Shown: positions 35,623 through 43,063 of the stretch, in pieces
Layout: each line of letters opens with the position of its first letter
How positions within the stretch are numbered: position 1 is the stretch's first letter
Source of the DNA: Proteobacteria bacterium ST_bin11
Lineage (GTDB): Bacteria > Pseudomonadota > Gammaproteobacteria > Methylococcales > Methylomonadaceae
Direction of reading: 5' to 3'
Assembly (NCBI GenBank): GCA_002083615.1
Contig: MSXO01000002.1
Span: 1 to 64,000 of the forward strand
DNA length: 64,000 nt
Made by a program: the position numbers and the translations under genes
The notes under the pieces: model-generated
Told to the model about the DNA's origin: nothing
Seen by the model: the letters and a program-made list of their open reading frames with translations, nothing else
Databases searched by the model: none

Positions 35623-35996
35623 GAACATGATCAGGTCCAGCCGCATTCCCTTTCATGACGTGTTTCCTCGTTCAGGACATCTCTAAAAAATGATAGGCTT
35701 TTGATATTGCCTCAGTGCAGCCCGTCCTCGAAGCTCTCAGCGCATTCCAAACCGCGTTTGAAGTAGGTCGCTTCTCGCCTTTGTCGTCGCTTTTCGCTGG
35801 CGGCCTGGTATCTTACTGCTCTGGCCTTGAAACGCGAGATTGCTCGGTGCTGGGGCGACTAAAAAATCCGTCGCTGAGTCAATAAAGACTAGGCTAGACA
35901 TTTTCTGACGGTTTGCCTTGACCGGCTGATTGTTCATTTGCGCTAGCATCGCGTAAAATCGCCAGCCATTATTACGCCCCCATTGGAGACCAAGTC
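35623..35996. other. Intergenic region, no supported gene
   Basis: About 370 bp. A minus-strand frame at 35737-35949 has no conserved features and poor start support. The region holds the promoter of the exported gene at 35997; nothing else is recognised. Confidence 0.45.
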
Positions 35997-36383
35997 ATGA
36001 AATATCGTTTAACCGTCGCACTGATGATGGTCGCAGGTTTGGCCTGTGCGGAAGAGTCCAAAGAAGAATGGAGCGAAACTACCTTAAAAGACGAGACCAT
36101 TCAGAAAATTCAGCAAGCGCAATACACCTATAAAAAATGTGTTGTGGATACCATGCAAAAGCCAGAGTTTGCCAAGATGGAAAGTCGTAACGCTACCGAT
36201 GTAATTATTAAATCGTGTGAGCCGACCCTAGGCGAGATACGTAAAGTCTACGCCGATGCCGAAGTGCCGGGTGTGGTTGCTGATCGGCATTTGAAGAAAA
36301 TGCGGATACAAGTGACGCGTAACCTGTTACAGCAATTAATGTATGCGGAAGCCGCGAAGAAAGCCGGTATGCCGAGTAACTGA
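35997..36383 (+). CDS. Small exported hypothetical protein
   Basis: The 128-residue precursor has a signal peptide (about 1-18, ending LACAEE), and a helical, Lys/Glu-rich mature part with two Cys (YKKCVV and KSCEP) that may pair. GGAGACC lies just before the ATG. Function unknown. It is likely separate from the DUF2760-Hsp70 operon that starts 123 bp later. Confidence 0.65.
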   Translation: MKYRLTVALMMVAGLACAEESKEEWSETTLKDETIQKIQQAQYTYKKCVVDTMQKPEFAKMESRNATDVIIKSCEPTLGEIRKVYADAEVPGVVADRHLKKMRIQVTRNLLQQLMYAEAAKKAGMPSN

Positions 36384-36506
36384 TCTTTTTTCTAACACCT
36401 GTCTCTAATGGCTTTGTCGTAAAAATATAGTTTTATTCTGTTGCGACAAGCTTGGAGATTAGATGGCAAAGCCCTTGTTTCAATTACTAATCAACACTTG
36501 TTTTTC

Positions 36507-37151
36507 ATGAATACCTACACCATCGATTTATCCTTGCGTCCGACCACCTTCGATTTGTGGCATGTATGTTTGGCCGGCACCGCCTCACTGTTGGCCTTAA
36601 TATTGATTGTGGTTTTGGTGTCGGTATTGTTGGGCCTGCGTCGTTGCAAGTCAGCTGCGCCAGTTGTTGCTAATATCGCGCCGCAACCGGAAATCAAAAT
36701 CGTCGAAAAAATCGTCGAAGTGGAAAAGATTGTTCAAGCGCCAGCGCCGGAACCGGTAATTTTAAAAGAAGCGACTCCAGATGCTGCGCTGCAGCTATTG
36801 AGCTTGTTACAAAAAGAAGCCCGCTTTCTCGACTTTATCAAGGAAGACGTCAGCGCTTTTTCCGATGCCGAAATCGGCGCGGCCGCGCGGGTGGTGCATC
36901 AAGGTTGCAGCAAGGCGGTCAGCGAGCATTTCAGCTTGGCACCTGTCAGCAATGATCCTGAAGGTAATCGCGTTACCCTGAACAAAGGCTTTGATGCCGC
37001 ATCATTCCGTTTGACCGGTAATATCGTCGGCGACGCGCCATTTAGTGGAACCTTGGTGCACAAGGGCTGGCAAGTCACCGATCTGCGTCTACCCAAATTG
37101 ACTGAAGGCCATAACGCTAAAATCGTCGCACCGGCCGAGGTGGAGTTATGA
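36507..37151 (+). CDS. DUF2760-domain protein
   Basis: The 214-residue protein starts at the ATG 36507. An N-terminal membrane helix (about 20-43) is followed by a Val/Glu/Pro linker (KIVEKIVEVEKIV) and a DUF2760 domain (about 85-210) with LLQKEARFLDFIKEDV and a C-terminal strand-rich part. A longer frame begins with a TTG at 36441 and is unlikely. The stop overlaps the Hsp70 start (ATGA), so the two are coupled. DUF2760 is commonly found with this type of Hsp70; its function is unknown, perhaps a membrane partner of the chaperone. Confidence 0.8.
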   Translation: MNTYTIDLSLRPTTFDLWHVCLAGTASLLALILIVVLVSVLLGLRRCKSAAPVVANIAPQPEIKIVEKIVEVEKIVQAPAPEPVILKEATPDAALQLLSLLQKEARFLDFIKEDVSAFSDAEIGAAARVVHQGCSKAVSEHFSLAPVSNDPEGNRVTLNKGFDAASFRLTGNIVGDAPFSGTLVHKGWQVTDLRLPKLTEGHNAKIVAPAEVEL

Positions 37152-38983
37152 CAGCGCGTTATTCGGTTGGCATCGATTTGGGTACGACGCATTGCGTGTT
37201 GTCTTATGTCGACCTTGAGGCTGGCGACGATCAAGTGGTCTTGGATGTATTAGCGATTTCGCAACTCACCGGTCCAGGCACCATAGAAGACAAGGCGCAG
37301 TTACCCTCTTTTACCTATCTGGCTCATCCGTCCGAAATCGCCGAAGGTGCCACTGCGTTACCGTGGACAGCGAAACCGGAATATTTGGTTGGCGAAATTG
37401 CCAGGAGTCTGGGTAGTAAAACTCCGATTAGATTAGTGTCAAGTGCCAAAAGTTGGTTATGTCATGCCGGAGTCGATTGCAAACAAGCGATTTTGCCGGT
37501 CGAAGCCCCTGACGATGTGGAACGGATTTCACCGTTTGCGGCGACCAAAGCTTATCTGCAACATTTGCGTGACGCCTGGAACCATCGGTTCCCGGAACAT
37601 AATTTACCAGATCAGGATGTCACCATTACCGTGCCAGCGTCATTCGATCCTGCGGCGCGCGAACTGACTGTCGAGGCGGCGCGCTCGGTGGGTTTGGGCC
37701 AGGCGGTATTGCTGGAAGAGCCGCAAGCCGCCTTATACAGCTGGATTGAAAGTAGCGAAGGCGATTGGCGCAATCACGTACAAATCGGCGATGTGATTTT
37801 GGTCGCCGACATCGGCGGTGGCACAACGGACTTGTCGCTGATTGCTGTAACCGAACAGGACGGTAATCTGCAACTTACCCGGGTGGCGGTCGGCGATCAT
37901 ATTTTGTTGGGCGGCGACAATATGGATTTGGCCTTGGCCTACACCGTGAAAGCCAAGCTGGAACAAGAGAGTGGCAAACGTCTGGAATCTTGGCAACTAC
38001 AAGCCTTGACGCATGCCTGCCGGGAAGCGAAGGAAAAACTGTTCAATCAACCGGAATTGGGCAGTATGCCTCTAGTGGTTGCCAGCCGGGGATCGTCCTT
38101 AATCGGTGGTACCTTGCGTACCGAACTGACCCGTGATGAATTAAATCGCCTCTTGGTCGAAGGCTTCTTACCGTGGGTACCCGTCAGCGAGGGACCGGTG
38201 GTGAGGCCGCGCAGCGGTTTGCGTACCGCCGGTCTGCCTTATGCCCAGGATGCGGGTATCACCCGCCATCTGGCTGCATTTTTGTCGAGGCAAAAAGACG
38301 CCACCGGCGAGCTAGCCGATCATGTCTTGCCAGAACATGCCAGCTTTCTGCATCCGACTGCGGTATTGTTCAACGGTGGGGTACTCAAAGCCGGTTTGAT
38401 GGCCGAGCGTTTGATGCAAATTTTAAATAACTGGTTGGAAGCCGAACAGGCCGCCCCGGCTAGACTATTGCAAGGCGCCGATTTGGATTTGGCGGTGGCT
38501 CGCGGAGCGGCTTATTACGGATTTGTGCGCAAAGGGAAGGGTGTACGGATCAAGGGTGGTACGGCGGCGGCTTATTATGTCGGGATCGAGAGTTCCATGC
38601 CTGCGGTACCCGGTTTGCCGGCGGAAATCGAAGCCTTGTGCATCGCGCCGTTTGGCATGGAAGAAGGCAGTGAACAAGAATTACCTAACGATGAGTTTGG
38701 TTTGGTAATCGGCGAGCCGGTACGCTTCCGTTTCTTTGCCTCGAAAACCCGCCGAGATGATGTGGTCGGCGTGCGTTTGGAAGATTGGCAAGACCGCGAA
38801 CTGGAAGAACTAGACGAGATCGAGATTACCTTGCCGGAAGAAGGTCGTCATCCCGGCGACATCGTGCCTGTCCATTTATCTGCAGCAGTTACTGAAGTGG
38901 GTACTTTGGAATTGAAAGCCGTTTCCAAACGCGATCAACAGCGCTGGAAAATTGAGTTTGATGTCCGGGCCGGCGAGGCTTGA
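37148..38983 (+). CDS. Hsp70-family (DnaK-like) protein
   Basis: The 611-residue protein has an actin-like ATPase N terminus (SVGIDLGTTHCVLSY at about 6-20) and phosphate-2 region DIGGGTTDLSLIAV, with VTVPASFD between. The C-terminal part keeps a shortened beta substrate-binding domain (about 470-610) but lacks the long helical lid and the EEVD-like end of DnaK. It is thus a divergent Hsp70, co-transcribed with a DUF2760 membrane protein and not with grpE or dnaJ. Client unknown. Confidence 0.85.
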   Translation: MTARYSVGIDLGTTHCVLSYVDLEAGDDQVVLDVLAISQLTGPGTIEDKAQLPSFTYLAHPSEIAEGATALPWTAKPEYLVGEIARSLGSKTPIRLVSSAKSWLCHAGVDCKQAILPVEAPDDVERISPFAATKAYLQHLRDAWNHRFPEHNLPDQDVTITVPASFDPAARELTVEAARSVGLGQAVLLEEPQAALYSWIESSEGDWRNHVQIGDVILVADIGGGTTDLSLIAVTEQDGNLQLTRVAVGDHILLGGDNMDLALAYTVKAKLEQESGKRLESWQLQALTHACREAKEKLFNQPELGSMPLVVASRGSSLIGGTLRTELTRDELNRLLVEGFLPWVPVSEGPVVRPRSGLRTAGLPYAQDAGITRHLAAFLSRQKDATGELADHVLPEHASFLHPTAVLFNGGVLKAGLMAERLMQILNNWLEAEQAAPARLLQGADLDLAVARGAAYYGFVRKGKGVRIKGGTAAAYYVGIESSMPAVPGLPAEIEALCIAPFGMEEGSEQELPNDEFGLVIGEPVRFRFFASKTRRDDVVGVRLEDWQDRELEELDEIEITLPEEGRHPGDIVPVHLSAAVTEVGTLELKAVSKRDQQRWKIEFDVRAGEA

Positions 38984-39278
38984 TAGCAATTCTGAATAAC
39001 GCAGCGCACCATCTAAAGTAAATTTCGCTTATTGTTCCTATGCTCGGCGTCACTGCTATTTAGTTAAAAACGAATGGTTGCCTCTTCCCCTGGAGAGGAT
39101 TGGGGGGCGATAAATAAGCAAAAGCTTTATTTCTATTCCCTCATTTCAGTCATCCCCTTGAAGGACGCGGGTTTTTTCCGTAACTAAACGGCGGTACTGC
39201 CGTGAAGGATTGGAACCTTATGTCTGGAATGCAAGTAGTTGCTTCCTGAAGCAAAGCCTTAACAGGACCCCAGATAAG
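38984..39278. other. Intergenic region rich in GGA motifs
   Basis: About 295 bp between the Hsp70 gene and a terminator. On the plus strand it contains repeated GGA triplets (for example TGGAGAGGAT near 39092, GAAGGACG near 39162, GAAGGATTGGAACC near 39206, CTGGAATG near 39225, CAGGACC near 39264) and a small ACGGC/GCCGT hairpin near 39190. A plus-strand terminator follows at 39279-39319. A small RNA of the CsrB/RsmZ kind is possible but not shown. Confidence 0.3.
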
Positions 39279-39319
39279 AAAACCCGCTTCTTTCCAAGAT
39301 AGAGGCGGGTTTTTTATTA
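39279..39319. terminator. Bidirectional Rho-independent terminator
   Basis: AAAACCCGC at 39279-39287 pairs with GCGGGTTTT at about 39306-39314, flanked by A-rich and T-rich runs. The plus strand ends GCGGGTTTTTTATT, and the minus strand GCGGGTTTTCTT. It lies 22 bp past the ompA-like gene stop (minus strand) and would also end any plus-strand transcript from the Hsp70 side. Confidence 0.85.
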
Positions 39320-39340
39320 GGGCCAGCTAAATCTGAAGCC

Positions 39341-40264
39341 TTATTGCTGTTGATAGTAAGGCTGCTGGTACTGTTGCTGTGGGTATTGCTGATACTGTGG
39401 GTTCTGTTGCGGATACCGCTGTTGTTGTGGGTAAGCTTGCGGGTATTGCTGATTCTGCTGAGGGTAATTTTGTTGTTGGGGGTAGCCTTGTTGGTACGGT
39501 TGATTTTGCTGCGGATAACCTTGTTGAGGGTAATTCTGTTGCGGATAGCCGCCGGGTTGTTGATTCGGCTGGGTTTGCTGTTGCTGCGGTTGTGGCGCGG
39601 CGCCGGCATTTTGATTGGCGTTTATTGCCAGTTCTACCCTTCGATTGATCGCGCGGTTGGCATCGCTGGTATTCGCTACTTTAGGTGAGCTCTCGCCCAT
39701 GCCTTGCTGGGAGATGCGTAAGCGATTCACGCCATGTTGTCCTAAATAGTTCGCAACACTGGTCGCACGCGCTTCAGATAAGCGTTGGTTATCTGCATCG
39801 GAGCCCACGTCATCAGTGTGGCCGGTGACCGAGATAGTCGATTCTGGGTAGCTGGTCAACACTTTAGCGACTGGATCCAGAGCATTTTGGGCTTCGGGGG
39901 TTAAATCGGCTTTACCGAACGCAAATGTGACGTTGCTGGTGCTGGGCATGTTCAAAGTCAGCTGATTTTGTGCGGTACGCTGGACTTCAATACCGGTACC
40001 TTGCAGCGATTGCTGCATCTCTTCCTGTTGTTTATCCATGTAATAACCGACACCGGCACCCACCGCCGCACCTGCTAGTGCGCCAAGGCCGGCGTTTTTC
40101 CAGTCGTTACCACCGAATAAAGTACCCGCACCTGCACCCACTGCCGCGCCCACGCCAGCACCTTTACCCAGGTTGCTCATGCCGGACTGCCCGGTGTAGG
40201 GATTCGTGGCGCAGGCTGACATTAAGCTGGTACTGATCGCTATGGCGAGTAATTTTTTATTCAT
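39341..40264 (-). CDS. OmpA-family lipoprotein with Gln/Pro/Tyr-rich tail
   Basis: The 307-residue precursor has a lipoprotein signal peptide with lipobox LMSAC (Cys18; next residue Ala, so outer membrane). A glycine-zipper region (about 35-75, GAGVGAAVGAGAG) follows, then an OmpA peptidoglycan-binding domain (about 105-215) with TGHTDDVGSDADNQRLSEAR and NRAINRRVELAI, in family order. The C-terminal 85 residues are low-complexity Gln, Pro, Tyr and Gly (YPQQ units). Without this tail it resembles YiaD. It likely links outer membrane and cell wall; the tail is extra and may be surface-exposed or aggregate-prone. A terminator follows 22 bp downstream. Confidence 0.88.
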   Translation of the reverse strand: MNKKLLAIAISTSLMSACATNPYTGQSGMSNLGKGAGVGAAVGAGAGTLFGGNDWKNAGLGALAGAAVGAGVGYYMDKQQEEMQQSLQGTGIEVQRTAQNQLTLNMPSTSNVTFAFGKADLTPEAQNALDPVAKVLTSYPESTISVTGHTDDVGSDADNQRLSEARATSVANYLGQHGVNRLRISQQGMGESSPKVANTSDANRAINRRVELAINANQNAGAAPQPQQQQTQPNQQPGGYPQQNYPQQGYPQQNQPYQQGYPQQQNYPQQNQQYPQAYPQQQRYPQQNPQYQQYPQQQYQQPYYQQQ

Positions 40265-40444
40265 TTTTGGTGTCCTCGATGGTTAGCAAAACATGTTGAT
40301 TTCGGCAGCTGGGTTCCGAGGTTGTTTCGACATTAGAAACTTGGCTGCCAAAAGCAGGGCGATTTAAAACTTATATTCTTAAATCGTTCTTAAAAACGAC
40401 TTGTAAGCGGAGAAATGGTTTTGTGAAGACTTGGTTAAATGCAA

Positions 40445-41269
40445 TCAGCGCTCCAGCGGTGGTTGGTTTTCGCCGGTTTCGTCTATGTGCAGCGATTCAC
40501 CGACCGACAGACTGCCGGGTTTGTTGTGCAAGGCGTTTTGTCCAAAGTAGACTTTGTTTTCCCATTTGCGTAAACGATTCAGCGTGGTCAGCGGTTCTTT
40601 GCCTGTTTCGGCGGTGAGCGGGTCTATGGTGGGCACCGAACAGCGGGAGCAGGGTTTGGGTAGTCTAAAACTAATATCGTTGATGGTAATCCGTCGCCAA
40701 GTGTCCTCGGCATAGCTATCGCACTCGGCGACCACTAAATTCGGCCGAAAGCGCTGCATGTCGAATTCCAACTGCATGGCTTGGTTGAGGGCGTTTAAGG
40801 AATTCTCTGAGACGATCAAAAACGGAAAACCGTCGGAAAAAGCAGTCTGATCGGTGTCGAAAGCATAGTCCGGATCAACCTTGCGGATGTCGTGATCGGC
40901 TTGATAAACCAGCCGGCAGTCGCCTTGCAAAAACTCGCTCAGCCATCTGTCAGCCACTTCGCCGCAAGTCTTGGCGAGACAACGATCATCCCAAATGACC
41001 ACCTCAATCTCTTCCCCATCATCAGCGTCTAAAGGCAGGGCTAAATCGGCTTGGTTTGGGGCTGACAGAATCAGTTTTTCGTCGACAATCCTGGTTTTGA
41101 TCAGTGCCATTTTGGGGAAACGGCGTTGGCTGAGAAATTGCGCGTTGTTATCAATAAGCATCCATTTTCTATCGTACAGCAAACCTTTACTGTCCACCGG
41201 CCAGTGATCGACAGAAATACCAGCTAGCGATTTGACTGGGTATACAAAAATTTGACTGAGTGTCGGCAT
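40445..41269 (-). CDS. MOSC-domain protein (YcbX-like)
   Basis: The 274-residue protein has the MOSC beta-barrel N domain (MPTLSQIFVYPVKSLAGI, then LLYDRKWMLID) and the MOSC domain (about 130-265) with RFRPNLVV and the key Cys in PKPCSRCSVPTID. Family members bind molybdenum cofactor and reduce N-hydroxylated compounds. It lacks the C-terminal ferredoxin domain found in E. coli YcbX. It is likely in one unit with the PilZ gene, 12 bp upstream. Confidence 0.87.
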   Translation of the reverse strand: MPTLSQIFVYPVKSLAGISVDHWPVDSKGLLYDRKWMLIDNNAQFLSQRRFPKMALIKTRIVDEKLILSAPNQADLALPLDADDGEEIEVVIWDDRCLAKTCGEVADRWLSEFLQGDCRLVYQADHDIRKVDPDYAFDTDQTAFSDGFPFLIVSENSLNALNQAMQLEFDMQRFRPNLVVAECDSYAEDTWRRITINDISFRLPKPCSRCSVPTIDPLTAETGKEPLTTLNRLRKWENKVYFGQNALHNKPGSLSVGESLHIDETGENQPPLER

Positions 41270-41281
41270 GTTAATTTGCGT

Positions 41282-41671
41282 TTAGCTGAATAGCAGATCG
41301 GTTTGAGTATGCAATAAATGCTCGGCTAATGACTTTTCGATGTTATCGAATTTGATGCCGTAACGGCTGTTTTCGTGATCGCAATGCACCACCGCGGCCT
41401 GAATATCAAAACGCACGCCATCGTTGAATAACAGATACAAACATATACGCTTATTTTTACCAAGTTTTTTCTCGCTGAATATCGCCGCGCCGCGGCTACT
41501 GACATCCCGCAACACAACCGGAAATAAGCGCGGAAACCATAGGCTTTTTACCTTGACGGCAGCGCGAATGTCGTTGCGTCGGTAGCGAACTGCACTGCGC
41601 TTGTTAGACCATGAGCTATCAATCGTAACCTCTTGATCGAGAAAATCTAAAGAGAAATCTGGCTCTGACAT
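41282..41671 (-). CDS. PilZ-domain protein (c-di-GMP binding)
   Basis: The 129-residue single-domain protein has the N-terminal Arg motif (RYRRNDIR at about 29-36) and a later D-x-S-x-x-G (DVSSRG at about 57-62), the two c-di-GMP contact sites of PilZ proteins. It has no other domain, so it should act by touching a partner. It could respond to the GGDEF-EAL protein at 52.3 kb and affect PNAG or motility, but that is inference. Confidence 0.8.
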   Translation of the reverse strand: MSEPDFSLDFLDQEVTIDSSWSNKRSAVRYRRNDIRAAVKVKSLWFPRLFPVVLRDVSSRGAAIFSEKKLGKNKRICLYLLFNDGVRFDIQAAVVHCDHENSRYGIKFDNIEKSLAEHLLHTQTDLLFS

Positions 41672-41809
41672 GGCAAACGCGGCGAATGTAAAGGTGGCTA
41701 AGTATTGATGTTAAACCGTTAAATTTCAATAGAGATTGGCGATTATTGCTTAAGCCTGGTCGCAGCGAATCCGTTAAAATGACGCTTTTGTTTCGCGCCG
41801 TCCCGAATT

Positions 41810-43033
41810 ATGAAAAAAAGTACGATTATTTTGTTTTGTTTTGGTTGGATTGTAGCCATGGCAGTAAGCCAAGCAATTGCCGCGCCTGCCAAGAAAACCG
41901 CAACCGTAAAACCGCAAGCCATTAAACCTGCTGAACCGCCCAAACAGGTGGTAAAGATCGCTTACTTTAGTCAGGAACTGGCGGCGCCGGCAGCTTTATC
42001 CAACCTGGACCCCTTTATTCAGAATAAAGGTCAAATCGGCGCCGAATTGGCGATTGCCGATAACAATACCACCGGGCAATTCACCGGCCAGCACTACGAG
42101 TTAAAAAAAGTCGTGCTCCCGGTTGGCGGTGATTTGCAGCAGGCTTTCAATCAATTAGGCGAAGATATAGGCCTGGTGGTGCTAAACGTACAAGCGGATC
42201 AATTGAACAAACTGGCCGACTTGCCCGCCGCGAAAAACAAATTGCTCTTCGATGCCGCCACCAGCGACGACGAATTACGCAACACCGACTGCCGCCATCA
42301 AATATTGCATATACTGCCCAGTCGGGCTATGCGTGCCGACGCCCTCGCGCAATACATGCTGAAAAAGCGCTGGCAAAACTGGTTTTTGGTGATTGGTCCA
42401 ACCGAGGAAGACAAGCTGTATGCAGCCGCCATTAAGCGCGCAGCGAAGCGTTTCGGTATCAAGTTGGTCGCTGAAAAAGCCTGGACTAATGCTTACGATG
42501 CCCGCCGCACCGCGCAATCCGATGTACCGGTATTTACCCAGGTCGACGATTACGATGTGTTGGTCGTCGCGGACGAGCAAGGCTTGTTTGGCGAATATCT
42601 GGATTATCGAACCTGGAAGCCGCGTCCGGTGATCGGTACCCAAGGCTTGGTGGCCACCGCTTGGCACCGGTCTCACGAACAATGGGGCGCGGTGCAATTG
42701 CAGAATCGTTTTAAGGATACTGCGGGCCGTTGGATGGAAGAACAAGATTATGCGGCCTATTTGGCTGTGCGCGCGATAGGGGAAGCCAGTGTCCGCGCTA
42801 AATCCAATCAAACGCCAGCGATCAGGGACTATATGTTCTCTGCGGCTTTTGTTTTGCAGGGTTACAAAGGGGTGCCTCTATCATTCCGGCCATGGGATGG
42901 CCAATTACGGCAACCGATATTGTTGGCGGCACCCCGTTCGTTAGTGGCTGTCGCGCCGGTCGAGGGCTTTTTACATCCAAAAACTGAATTGGATACTCTA
43001 GGCTACGACCAACCAGAAACCGCTTGTAAATAA
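41810..43033 (+). CDS. ABC transporter substrate-binding protein, PQQ-alcohol-dehydrogenase-associated type
   Basis: The 407-residue precursor has a signal peptide (about 1-25, ending AIAAP). The rest is a periplasmic binding protein of the branched-chain amino-acid type: KIAYFSQELAAPAA, ending with SFRPWDGQLRQPILLA and HPKTELDTLGYDQPE. This C-terminal pattern is that of binding proteins found near PQQ-dependent alcohol dehydrogenases. Methanol dehydrogenase in methylotrophs is PQQ-dependent, so a role there is plausible. No permease, ATPase or dehydrogenase gene lies beside it. Ligand unknown. Confidence 0.72.
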   Translation: MKKSTIILFCFGWIVAMAVSQAIAAPAKKTATVKPQAIKPAEPPKQVVKIAYFSQELAAPAALSNLDPFIQNKGQIGAELAIADNNTTGQFTGQHYELKKVVLPVGGDLQQAFNQLGEDIGLVVLNVQADQLNKLADLPAAKNKLLFDAATSDDELRNTDCRHQILHILPSRAMRADALAQYMLKKRWQNWFLVIGPTEEDKLYAAAIKRAAKRFGIKLVAEKAWTNAYDARRTAQSDVPVFTQVDDYDVLVVADEQGLFGEYLDYRTWKPRPVIGTQGLVATAWHRSHEQWGAVQLQNRFKDTAGRWMEEQDYAAYLAVRAIGEASVRAKSNQTPAIRDYMFSAAFVLQGYKGVPLSFRPWDGQLRQPILLAAPRSLVAVAPVEGFLHPKTELDTLGYDQPETACK

Positions 43034-43063
43034 GCTGATCTAAAAACCTCAGAGGATGCAAGC

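Noticed and set aside
35737..35949. 70-residue minus-strand frame in an intergenic gap
   Set aside because: No ribosome site, no motif and no supportive neighbour; more likely chance.
39344..39688. Leu/Val-rich plus-strand frames
   Set aside because: They are the antisense of the Gln-rich tail of the OmpA-type lipoprotein; composition alone explains them.
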